64,000 nucleotides of DNA from Shinella sp. CPCC 101442 (GTDB lineage: Bacteria; Pseudomonadota; Alphaproteobacteria; Rhizobiales; Rhizobiaceae): positions 659,741 through 723,740 of the forward strand of contig NZ_JALIQS010000004.1 in the NCBI RefSeq assembly GCF_024704725.1. Direction: 5' to 3'. Below the pieces are notes generated by a model. That model saw only the letters and a program-made list of their open reading frames with translations. It was not told where the DNA came from and did not search any database. Made by a program: the position numbers and the translations under genes. Below, piece by piece: positions 56,729-64,000 of this stretch. The first letter of the stretch is position 1. Every line of letters begins with the position of its first letter.

Positions 56729-58548
56729 TATGCGAACAGCACGCTCGCCCCGTGATCGGCCGGCCCCGAAAGGGCGCGGAAGGAAGCGAAGAGCTCGCGG
56801 CCCATACCGAATTCGTTGCCGGAGAGATCGGCCGTCGCCTGCGGGCGGGCGGCGAATTCGGCTGCGTTGACCAGAACCTCGATCGTGCCATGGGTTGCAT
56901 CCAGCCGGATCATGTCGCCGTTCCGGATACGGCCGATCGGGCCGTTATCGACCGCCTCGGGCGTCACGTGGATGGCGGCCGGCACCTTGCCGGATGCGCC
57001 GGACATGCGGCCGTCGGTGAGCAGTGCCACGCGCTGGCCGCGATCCTGCAAAATGCCGAGCACGGTGGTCAGCTTGTGCAGTTCCGGCATGCCATTCGAT
57101 TTCGGCCCCTGGAAGCGCACGACGGCGATGAAATCGCCGGTTAGCTCGCCGGCCTTGAAGGCAGCGTTGAGTTCCAGCTGATCGTGGAAGACCTTTGCCG
57201 GCGCCTCGATGACATGGCGTTCCGGCTTGACGGCCGAAATCTTGATGACGGCCTTGCCGACATTGCCGGTCAGCATCTTGAGGCCGCCCGTCGCCTGGAA
57301 GGGGGTCTCGATACTGGCAAGCACCTTCGGGTCGTGGCTGACCTTCGGCGATCGTTCGCGCACGACCGTGCCGTTCTCGCCGAGCCTGGCATCGACCGTA
57401 TAGGATTTGAGGCCCTGGCCATACACCGTGCGTACGTCGTCGTGCAGCATGCCGGTCTTCAAGAGTTCCTGGATGAGGAACCCCATGCCGCCGGCGGCAT
57501 GGAAATGGTTTACGTCGGCAAGGCCGTTCGGATAGACGCGGGCCAGCAGCGGCACGACGTCGGACAGTTCGGAAATATCCTGCCATGTCAGCACGATGCC
57601 GGCGGCGCGCGCCATGGCGATGAGATGCAGCGTGTGGTTGGTCGAGCCGCCCGTGGCGTGCAGGCCGACGACGCCGTTGACGACGGAACGCTCGTCGATC
57701 ATCTCGCCGGCCGGCGTGAATTCATTGCCCTGCGCGGTGATGGCAAGCGCCCGCTTGGCGGCTTCCTTGGTCAGCGCATCGCGCAGCGGCGTGCCGGGAT
57801 TGATGAAGGAGGCGCCGGGCATGTGGAAGCCCATGATCTCCATCAGCATCTGGTTGGAATTGGCGGTGCCGTAGAAGGTGCAGGTGCCGGGGCCGTGATA
57901 GGACTTGGATTCGGCTTCGAGAAGCTCCGCCCGGCCGGCCTTGCCTTCGGCGAAGAGCTGGCGCACGCGCGCCTTCTCGTCGTTCGGCAGGCCCGAGGTC
58001 ATGGGACCGGCGGGAATGAAGACGGCAGGCAGGTGGCCGAAGGTCAGCGCCGCGATCGTCAGGCCCGGCACGATCTTGTCGCAGACGCCGAGATAGACGA
58101 CCGAATCGAACATGTTGTGCGACAGGCCGATACCGGCCGCCATGGCGATGAGATCGCGCGAGAACAGCGACAGTTCCATGCCCGGCTGGCCCTGGGTGAC
58201 GCCGTCGCACATGGCGGGTACGCCGCCGGCGACTTGCGCCACGCCGCCCGCTTCCCGCGCGGCGTCACGGATCAGCGCCGGATAAGTCTCGAACGGCTGG
58301 TGAGCCGAGAGCATGTCGTTGTAGGAGGTGATGATGCCGAGGTTGGGGACGCGATCACCGGCGAGCGCATCCTTCTCGGCGGGGGAACAGACCGCAAAGC
58401 CATGCGCGAGGTTGCCGCAGGAGAGCACCGAGCGGTGCACGCCCTTGGAGATGGCGGCGCGAATGCGGCCGAGATAGGGCTCGCGGTGCGGCTTCGAGCG
58501 TTCGACGATGCGGGCGGTGATGGCTTCAATGCGCTTGTCGGCGGACAT
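56728..58548 (-). CDS. edd: Edd, 6-phosphogluconate dehydratase
   Basis: 606 aa from ATG 58548 ([20 protein letters not shown]). Edd dehydrates 6-phosphogluconate to KDPG in the Entner-Doudoroff pathway. IlvD/Edd signatures: [40 protein letters not shown], and [20 protein letters not shown]. The Fe-S cysteines expected are present in CGNLAHG and MCDGVTQG. It is the last gene of zwf-pgl-edd. The eda gene is not in the window. Confidence 0.96.
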   Translation of the reverse strand: MSADKRIEAITARIVERSKPHREPYLGRIRAAISKGVHRSVLSCGNLAHGFAVCSPAEKDALAGDRVPNLGIITSYNDMLSAHQPFETYPALIRDAAREAGGVAQVAGGVPAMCDGVTQGQPGMELSLFSRDLIAMAAGIGLSHNMFDSVVYLGVCDKIVPGLTIAALTFGHLPAVFIPAGPMTSGLPNDEKARVRQLFAEGKAGRAELLEAESKSYHGPGTCTFYGTANSNQMLMEIMGFHMPGASFINPGTPLRDALTKEAAKRALAITAQGNEFTPAGEMIDERSVVNGVVGLHATGGSTNHTLHLIAMARAAGIVLTWQDISELSDVVPLLARVYPNGLADVNHFHAAGGMGFLIQELLKTGMLHDDVRTVYGQGLKSYTVDARLGENGTVVRERSPKVSHDPKVLASIETPFQATGGLKMLTGNVGKAVIKISAVKPERHVIEAPAKVFHDQLELNAAFKAGELTGDFIAVVRFQGPKSNGMPELHKLTTVLGILQDRGQRVALLTDGRMSGASGKVPAAIHVTPEAVDNGPIGRIRNGDMIRLDATHGTIEVLVNAAEFAARPQATADLSGNEFGMGRELFASFRALSGPADHGASVLFA

Positions 58549-58670
58549 GGGATTATCCTGACTTCCTCGATTGCATTTGTGCACGGCAAGGCGAGCGGGA
58601 GCGCTGCGCCATCCGCGGGTAAAACGGCGCCTCGCGCCGCGGCATGTTCGGCTTCAGCCGGCTGGACGTG

Positions 58671-59369
58671 CTAGGGCGCCCAGTAGATATCGACCGGCGT
58701 TGCCGCGCGCCGCAGAATGGCGCGGATCGGCATGTCGGTTTCGGGACCATCCGCTTTCGCGGCGGCCAGAACGTCCTTCTTGCCCTGGCCTTCGATATGC
58801 AACACCAGAAGGCGGGCATCCTGAAGGCTGGCGAAGGTAAAGGTGAGGCGGGTCTCGCCTGCACCCTCGGCTTCCATGGTGATGACGCCGCGCGGCGTGG
58901 CAGCCGAGATCGCCTCGTCAAGCTTGCTGCCACCGGGGAAGAACGAGGCCGTATGGCCGTCCGTTCCCATGCCGAGAATGGCGACGTCGAAGGGAGCGCC
59001 GAGCGAGGCGGCATCCGCCGACACGATCTTCGCCGCCTCTTCCGCGCTGCCGGCTTCCCGGTAGAGCGGCAGGAAGCCAGCGGCCTTCGCCTTGTCCTGA
59101 AGCAGGTTGTCGGAAACGAGCAGGTGGTTCGAGCGCGGGTTATCCGCCGGCACGAAGCGCTCGTCGACAAGCGTGACCGTCACCTTGGCCCAGTCGATGT
59201 CGCGGCTGGACAGCGCCTTGAAGAAGGCCTTTGGCGTCGAGCCGCCGGAGACGGCGATGGTCGCCTTGCCGCGTGCGGCGATAGCCTCGGCAAGCGTGGC
59301 GGAAACCGTGTCCGCCAGACCTTCGGCCAGGGCCGCACCGTCCTTGAATTCGTGCAGTCTCGCGCTCAT
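58671..59369 (-). CDS. pgl: Pgl, 6-phosphogluconolactonase
   Basis: 232 aa, DevB/SOL type. Motifs: TIAVSGGSTPKAFF, VTLVDERFVPADNPRSN, and FDVAILGMGTDGHTASFFPG. It hydrolyses 6-phosphogluconolactone made by Zwf. It lies 9 bp after zwf, so the two are co-transcribed; 122 bp separate it from edd. Confidence 0.95.
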   Translation of the reverse strand: MSARLHEFKDGAALAEGLADTVSATLAEAIAARGKATIAVSGGSTPKAFFKALSSRDIDWAKVTVTLVDERFVPADNPRSNHLLVSDNLLQDKAKAAGFLPLYREAGSAEEAAKIVSADAASLGAPFDVAILGMGTDGHTASFFPGGSKLDEAISAATPRGVITMEAEGAGETRLTFTFASLQDARLLVLHIEGQGKKDVLAAAKADGPETDMPIRAILRRAATPVDIYWAP

Positions 59370-59378
59370 CGGGCTTCC

Positions 59379-60851
59379 TTACGATTCATGCCAGGTGCGG
59401 CCGTCGCGCTCGATAAGCGCGATCGACTGGCTCGGACCCCAGGTGCCTGCCGTGTAGCCCTGCGCGAGCTGGCCCGTCGCTTCCCAGGCCTTGAGGATCG
59501 GATCGACCCAGCGCCATGCGGCTTCCACTTCGTCGCGGCGCATGAAGAGCGTCTGGTTGTTCCTGATGACGTCGAGCAGCAGACGCTCGTAGGCATCCGC
59601 GTTGCGGGCGTCGAAGGCCTCGGCGAAGCTCATGTCGAGCGAAACGTTGCGCAGGCGCATGCCGCCCGGACCGGGGTCCTTGATCATCAGCGACTGCTTG
59701 ACGCCTTCATCCGGCTGCAGGCGGATGATGAGCTGGTTGGCCTCGATACGGCCCGCCGTCGGGTCGAAGATCGAATGCGGGATCGGCTTGAAGGTGATGA
59801 CGATCTCCGACATGCGCGCGGCAAGGCGCTTGCCCGTGCGGATGTAGAAGGGCACGCCCGCCCAACGCCAGTTGCCGATCTCGGCCTTGATGCCGACGAA
59901 GGTTTCGGTGTTGGAGACACCGCCTTCCAGTTCCTCGAGATAACCCTTGACCGGGCCGCCGGCCGAAGCGCCGGCGCGGTACTGGCCGCGCACCGTCAGG
60001 CGCTCGACATTGTACTGGTCGATCGGCTTGAGGGCGCGCAGCACCTTCAGCTTTTCGTCGCGCACGGCTTCCGCATCCATGGAGGAGGGTACTTCCATCG
60101 CGACAAGGCAGAGCAGCTGGAGAATGTGGTTCTGCACCATGTCGCGCAGCGCGCCGGCCTTGTCATAGTAGCCGGCACGGCTTTCGAGGCCGACGGCTTC
60201 GGCCACCGTGATCTGCACATGGTCGATATGGGCGGAGTTCCACAGCGGCTCGTAGAGCGCGTTGGCAAAGCGCAGCGCCATCAGGTTCTGCACCGTCTCC
60301 TTGCCGAGATAGTGGTCGATGCGGAAAATCTGCTCTTCGCGGAACACCTTGCCGATCGTGTTGTTCAGCTCGTTGGCGGAGGCAAGGTCGCGGCCGATCG
60401 GCTTTTCGACGACAATACGGGTCTGCTTGGTGATCAGCTTGTGGTCGCGGATTTTTTCCGAGATGTCGCCGAAGATCGCAGGCGCCACAGCCAGATAAAA
60501 GGCGCGCACGCGTTCCTTGCCCTCGTCGAGCAGGTCCTTCAGCTTGTCCCAGCCCTGGTCGGACTTGGCATCGACGGCGACGTAGAACAACCGGTCGCAG
60601 AAAATCCTGATCTGCTCGTCGTCGAGCTCTTCGGCCTTCAGGTGCTCCGTCAGCGCATCGACGGCGAACTTGCGGTATTCCGCGTCCGTAAAGGCGGTAC
60701 GCGACGCGCCGATGATGCGCGTCGGATCGGAAAGCTGGCCCGCGAGCTGCCGGTGGTAGAGGGCCGGAAGGAGCTTGCGTTCCGCAAGATCGCCGGTTCC
60801 GCCGAAGACGACATAGTCGAAGGGTTCAACAGGAATGATCTGGCTGCTCAT
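59379..60851 (-). CDS. zwf: Zwf, glucose-6-phosphate 1-dehydrogenase
   Basis: 490 aa. The NADP-binding motif is FGGTGDLAERKLLPALY; the active-site motif is RIDHYLGKETVQNLMALRFA. It oxidises glucose-6-phosphate, the product of agl sugar breakdown after phosphorylation, and feeds both the pentose phosphate and Entner-Doudoroff routes. The 96-bp upstream gap has an AT-rich stretch with GGTGTT/AACACC arms (60880-60911). Confidence 0.97.
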   Translation of the reverse strand: MSSQIIPVEPFDYVVFGGTGDLAERKLLPALYHRQLAGQLSDPTRIIGASRTAFTDAEYRKFAVDALTEHLKAEELDDEQIRIFCDRLFYVAVDAKSDQGWDKLKDLLDEGKERVRAFYLAVAPAIFGDISEKIRDHKLITKQTRIVVEKPIGRDLASANELNNTIGKVFREEQIFRIDHYLGKETVQNLMALRFANALYEPLWNSAHIDHVQITVAEAVGLESRAGYYDKAGALRDMVQNHILQLLCLVAMEVPSSMDAEAVRDEKLKVLRALKPIDQYNVERLTVRGQYRAGASAGGPVKGYLEELEGGVSNTETFVGIKAEIGNWRWAGVPFYIRTGKRLAARMSEIVITFKPIPHSIFDPTAGRIEANQLIIRLQPDEGVKQSLMIKDPGPGGMRLRNVSLDMSFAEAFDARNADAYERLLLDVIRNNQTLFMRRDEVEAAWRWVDPILKAWEATGQLAQGYTAGTWGPSQSIALIERDGRTWHES

Positions 60852-60947
60852 CGGATATCTCGATCTCGTTCTGTTGCCGGGTGTTATAATCTAATCGATT
60901 TAAAAACACCAGCGTGCAACGCAACAAAATCGGTGTTTCCGAACAGA

Positions 60948-62240
60948 TCAGAGCTTGTCGCGTAGCGCGTACCACGTCATGGCGAGGAACAGAAGCGGCG
61001 TGCGGAACCTCGGGCCACCGGGAAAGGCCGGGATTTTCAGAGCCTTCAACTGGTCGAGTTCCTTGGCACCGCCGGTCACCTCCTCGGCGTAGAGCTTGCC
61101 ACAATAGTTTGACAACATGACACCATGGCCGGAATAGCCGCCGATCGTCGTGATGCCGGGCATGACCTCGCGCACATAGGGTTTGCGCGGCATGGTGATG
61201 CCGACGGAGCCGCCCCAGGCATGGGTGAGCTCGATGCCCTTCAGTTCAGGATAGACTTCCTCGATCTGCCGGCGGATGGGCGGTGCCATGTCGTCGAGAT
61301 TTTCCGAATAGGCCTCGCGCCCGCCAAACAGCAGGCGGCCGTCGCGGGTCTTGCGGAAATAACGCACGACGAAACGCGTGTCGGCAATCGATTCACCGCC
61401 GGGAATGATCGAGGGGAATTTGTTGAGCGGCACGGTTGCGCCGATGAAGGAGCGGATCGGCATGACATGCGATGCGGTTTTGGGTTCGAGATTGCCGATA
61501 TAGGCGTTGCAGCAGATCAACGCCTTGTCGGCGCGGATCGTACCCCTGGCGGTGGTGATGACCGCCTTGCCGCCCGTCCGCTCGATCTTCAGGGCAGGGG
61601 TCTTTTCATGCAGGCCCGCACCGGCGGCCTGCGCTGCGCGGGCAATACCGACCAGGAGCTTCATCGGGTGGATATGGCCGGTGCCGATATCGCGCATGCC
61701 GAAGAAGAAGCGTTTCGAACCGACGCGCTGTTCGGTCTCCGCCCGGTCCATGTAGCTCAGATGGTTGTAGCCGAAGCGCGTCGCGGCGATCTCGATGTGA
61801 TCGCGAAACTCCTTCTCGTAGCTCGCCTTGTGGCTCACATTGAGCTGGCCGGGCACGTAGTCGATGTCGAGGCTGTGATCTGTGGCGAAATCGTGAATAT
61901 GCTGTTTGGCATTTTCCGCAAGGTCGAACAGCGCCTTGGCGCGCTCGAAGCCGAGTTCCGCTTCAAGGGTTTCCGCGTCGGAGCGCTGGCCGGTTCCGAG
62001 CTGGCCGCCGTTGCGGCCGGAGGCGCCGTCGCCGAAGCGATGCGCCTCGATGAGCGTGACACGCACGCCCTTCTTCGCAAGGTTGTAGGCGGCCTGCAGG
62101 CCGGTGAAGCCACCGCCGACAATGGCGACATCGGTCTCGACGGAGCCGTCGAGCGGGGCATATTCGGGCCGGTCGCCGACGCTGGCCTCATACCAGGAGA
62201 CACCGGGGGAAATCGGGCTTTGCCAGGGCATTGCACACAC
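60948..62240 (-). CDS. FAD-dependent oxidoreductase, PuuB/DAO type
   Basis: 430 aa. The N-terminal FAD motif is DVAIVGGGFTGLQAAYNLAK (GxGxxG), and GASGRNGGQLGTGQR is the DAO-family flavin contact. The C-terminal part has HAWGGSVGITMPRKPYV and GYSGHGVMLSNYCGKL. This is the gamma-glutamylputrescine oxidase-like group. It directly follows a glutamine-synthetase-like gene, the pairing of the Puu putrescine pathway, so gamma-glutamyl-amine oxidation is likely. Start may be ATG 62240 or the Met four codons later (62231). Confidence 0.8.
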   Translation of the reverse strand: MCAMPWQSPISPGVSWYEASVGDRPEYAPLDGSVETDVAIVGGGFTGLQAAYNLAKKGVRVTLIEAHRFGDGASGRNGGQLGTGQRSDAETLEAELGFERAKALFDLAENAKQHIHDFATDHSLDIDYVPGQLNVSHKASYEKEFRDHIEIAATRFGYNHLSYMDRAETEQRVGSKRFFFGMRDIGTGHIHPMKLLVGIARAAQAAGAGLHEKTPALKIERTGGKAVITTARGTIRADKALICCNAYIGNLEPKTASHVMPIRSFIGATVPLNKFPSIIPGGESIADTRFVVRYFRKTRDGRLLFGGREAYSENLDDMAPPIRRQIEEVYPELKGIELTHAWGGSVGITMPRKPYVREVMPGITTIGGYSGHGVMLSNYCGKLYAEEVTGGAKELDQLKALKIPAFPGGPRFRTPLLFLAMTWYALRDKL

Positions 62241-62329
62241 TCATTCGGTCAAGAGGGTGCGGCGGCGCGCCGGGGCGCCGGCCGCTTCTCAGGGACTGAT
62301 CGTTTCGGCGGCCCGGACCGCCTGATAGC

Positions 62330-63769
62330 TCAGACGTTGAGCAGCAGGAACTCACGTTCCCAGGGGCTGATCACCTGCATGAAGGTCTCGAACTCGCCGC
62401 GCTTGACGCCGGCATAGAGGCCGATGAACTCCGGGCTCAGAACCTCCGCAAGCGCAGGATCGGATTCCAGCAGCGAAACGGCCTCAAGCAGACCGCGCGG
62501 CAGATCGATCGACCCCTCGTTTGCGGTGTCTCCCGTCGGCTCGCTCGGCTCGATCTGGTTCATGATGCCGAGCAGGCCGCAGCCGAGCGAGGCCGCGAGC
62601 GCCAGATACGGATTGGCATCCGATCCCGGCAGGCGGTTCTCGACGCGCCGTGCGGCGGCGTCCGACACCGGCACGCGGAAGGCCGTCGTGCGGTTGTCGT
62701 AGCCCCAGGCATTGTTGACCGGCGCCGACATGTCGGGCGTCAGGCGGCGATAGGAGTTCACATAGGGCGCCATCATCACCAGCGTCTTCGGCACATAGGT
62801 CTGCATGCCGCCGATGAAGTGGAAGAACTCCTTCGAAGCCGATCCGTCCGGATTGGAGAAGACGTTCTTGCCCGTCGCGATCTCGACCACCGACTGGTGG
62901 ATGTGCATCGCCGAACCCGCCTGGCCCTGCATGGGCTTTGCCATGAAGGTCGCGTAGATGTCGTGCTTGAGCGCGGCCTCGCGGATCGTGCGCTTGAAGA
63001 GGAACACCTGGTCGGCGAGTTCGATCGGATCGCCGTGGCGCAGGTTGATTTCGAGCTGCGCGGGACCCTCCTCGTGGATCAGGGTGTCGATCTCGAGACC
63101 CTGCTTTTCGGAGAAGTGATAGATGTCGTCGATCAGTTCGTCGAATTCGTTGATCCCCGCGATGGAATAGCCCTGGCCGCCCTGGATGGCGCGGCCGGAC
63201 CGGCCCTTCGGCGGATGCAGCGGATAGTCCGGGTCCTCGTTCATCGCGACGAGATAGAATTCGATTTCCGGCGCGACGACCGGTTTCCAGCCACGGTCGC
63301 TATACATCTTGACGACGTTCTTGAGAACGTTGCGCGGGGTATAGGGCACATTCTCGCCGGTCGAACCGACGATGTCACAGATGACCTGCGCGGTTGGATC
63401 GCTTTCCCACGGTACGACGGAGAGCGTCGAGAGATCCGGCAGCAGCTTCAGGTCGCTGTCGCGCGGCTCATAGCGGAAATTACCGGTCTCTTCCGGGTAG
63501 TCGCCTGATATCGTGTGGCGGTAGAGAGCGGAAGGCAGCGCCAGCGAGGTGTTCGATGTGAACTTCGACGACGGCATCATTTTTCCGCGCGGGACGCCTG
63601 CAAGATCAGGCGTGATGCATTCGATATCCTCGATACCGCGGGCCCGAAGCCAGTCTGCGGCGTCCTTCCAGGTCTTTACCCCTCGTGGCACGCTGATGGA
63701 GGGAGGTATTTTTGCAGAGCGTGCGGCTTTCTCGATGGTGGGGGTAACGACTTTCTTTTTGGACGGCAT
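62330..63769 (-). CDS. Glutamine-synthetase-family protein, PuuA-like
   Basis: 479 aa. It has GS-family catalytic-domain motifs: VVAPEIEFYLV, GPAQLEINLRHGDP, GQAGSAMHIHQSV, NNAWGYDNRTTAFRVP, and RRVENRLPGSDANPYLALAA. The N-terminal extension of about 35 residues is Lys-rich. It resembles gamma-glutamylpolyamine synthetases more than GlnA, and the adjacent PuuB-type oxidoreductase supports this. The exact amine is not predictable. Confidence 0.85.
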   Translation of the reverse strand: MPSKKKVVTPTIEKAARSAKIPPSISVPRGVKTWKDAADWLRARGIEDIECITPDLAGVPRGKMMPSSKFTSNTSLALPSALYRHTISGDYPEETGNFRYEPRDSDLKLLPDLSTLSVVPWESDPTAQVICDIVGSTGENVPYTPRNVLKNVVKMYSDRGWKPVVAPEIEFYLVAMNEDPDYPLHPPKGRSGRAIQGGQGYSIAGINEFDELIDDIYHFSEKQGLEIDTLIHEEGPAQLEINLRHGDPIELADQVFLFKRTIREAALKHDIYATFMAKPMQGQAGSAMHIHQSVVEIATGKNVFSNPDGSASKEFFHFIGGMQTYVPKTLVMMAPYVNSYRRLTPDMSAPVNNAWGYDNRTTAFRVPVSDAAARRVENRLPGSDANPYLALAASLGCGLLGIMNQIEPSEPTGDTANEGSIDLPRGLLEAVSLLESDPALAEVLSPEFIGLYAGVKRGEFETFMQVISPWEREFLLLNV

Positions 63770-63787
63770 GGCACACCGGGTTTGTTG

Positions 63788-63803
63788 ATGATGGCGCCAT
63801 CAT
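63788..63803. promoter_or_regulatory. 16-bp palindrome upstream of the puuA-like gene
   Basis: ATGATGGCGCCATCAT, a perfect palindrome 18 bp upstream of the GS-like start: a likely operator, overlapping the expected 5' UTR. The rest of the divergent gap to 63931 also has CCCCCCGGGGGG (63830-63841). Confidence 0.55.
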
Positions 63804-63931
63804 AGACAGAGTTAAACCCTTTACTAGCTCCCCCCGGGGGGTAGAAAACGCGATTTTTGCGGTATTTTTTGTTTTTCCTGTCCCGATTGACTTTCTGGCG
63901 CGATAGCAGAAAGGAGAGGCGAACGGGGATT

Positions 63932-64000
63932 ATGGACGTGGCAGAACGGCGGGACGTCGTAATTATCGGGGCCGGTGCGGCAGGCATGATGTGCGCCATC
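63932..64000 (+). CDS. N-terminus of a FAD/NAD(P)-binding flavoprotein (3' truncated)
   Basis: 23 codons from ATG 63932, with AAGGAGAGG upstream: MDVAERRDVVIIGAGAAGMM, then CAI at the window edge. The GAGAAGMM pattern is a Rossmann FAD-binding motif, of the kind found in the HI0933/YhiN flavoprotein family. The rest is outside the window, so the family is only a suggestion. Confidence 0.7.
   Translation, partial: MDVAERRDVVIIGAGAAGMMCAI

Noticed and set aside
58644-60965. A 773-codon plus-strand open frame over pgl and zwf
   Set aside because: Shadow; the minus-strand genes carry the G6PDH and lactonase motifs.

Overview
The window is a GC-rich (about 60%) alphaproteobacterial chromosome segment. 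The regulators VisN/VisR and Rem, the periplasmic motility proteins MotC and MotE, the FlaF/FlbT pair, and an agl operon next to edd-pgl-zwf together point to the family Rhizobiaceae (Ensifer/Rhizobium/Shinella type). The genus cannot be fixed from the sequence alone. No tRNA, rRNA, CRISPR array or insertion sequence was seen.

Layout. 1-45973 is one long flagellar/motility cluster: visN (5' truncated), visR, then leftward motA-fliM-fliN-fliG-flhB plus a small orf. Rightward follow a DUF1217-type gene, flgF, fliI, orf, flgB-flgC-fliE-flgG-flgA-flgI-motE-flgH-fliL-fliP, and the flagellins flaA and flaB. After an interruption come flaC, a FliH-like gene, motB-motC-fliK, a transglycosylase, rem, flgE-flgK-flgL-flaF-flbT-flgD-fliQ-flhA-fliR, a FliJ-like gene, a FlgJ-like rod-binding gene, a FlgN-like gene and a small membrane protein. 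VisNR is expected to activate rem, and Rem the structural genes. Most genes overlap by ATGA/GTGA, implying translational coupling.

The flagellin locus is split. Between flaB and flaC (about 18.9-27.2 kb) lie four leftward genes that are not flagellar core: a 1143-residue protein made almost wholly of 141 octapeptide repeats arranged in 17-octad (136 aa, 408 bp) super-repeats; a TPR plus OGT-like (GT41) glycosyltransferase; a second glycosyltransferase-like protein interrupted by a FAMeT-like domain; and UDP-galactopyranose mutase. I read this as a candidate protein O-glycosylation module with a Ser/Thr-rich candidate substrate. It is the most unusual thing in the window. The repeat protein also starts with MTSI(V)T, like the flagellins FlaB and FlaC.

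46-64 kb holds surface and metabolic genes: a WecG/TagA/CpsF glycosyltransferase, folD, and a LacI-type regulator with three palindromic operators in front of the alpha-glucoside operon (binding protein, two permeases, GH13 alpha-glucosidase, ATPase). Then come a small PilZ-like gene, the leftward Entner-Doudoroff/pentose-phosphate genes zwf-pgl-edd, a glutamine-synthetase-like / FAD-oxidoreductase pair of the PuuA/PuuB type, and the first 23 codons of another flavoprotein at the right edge.
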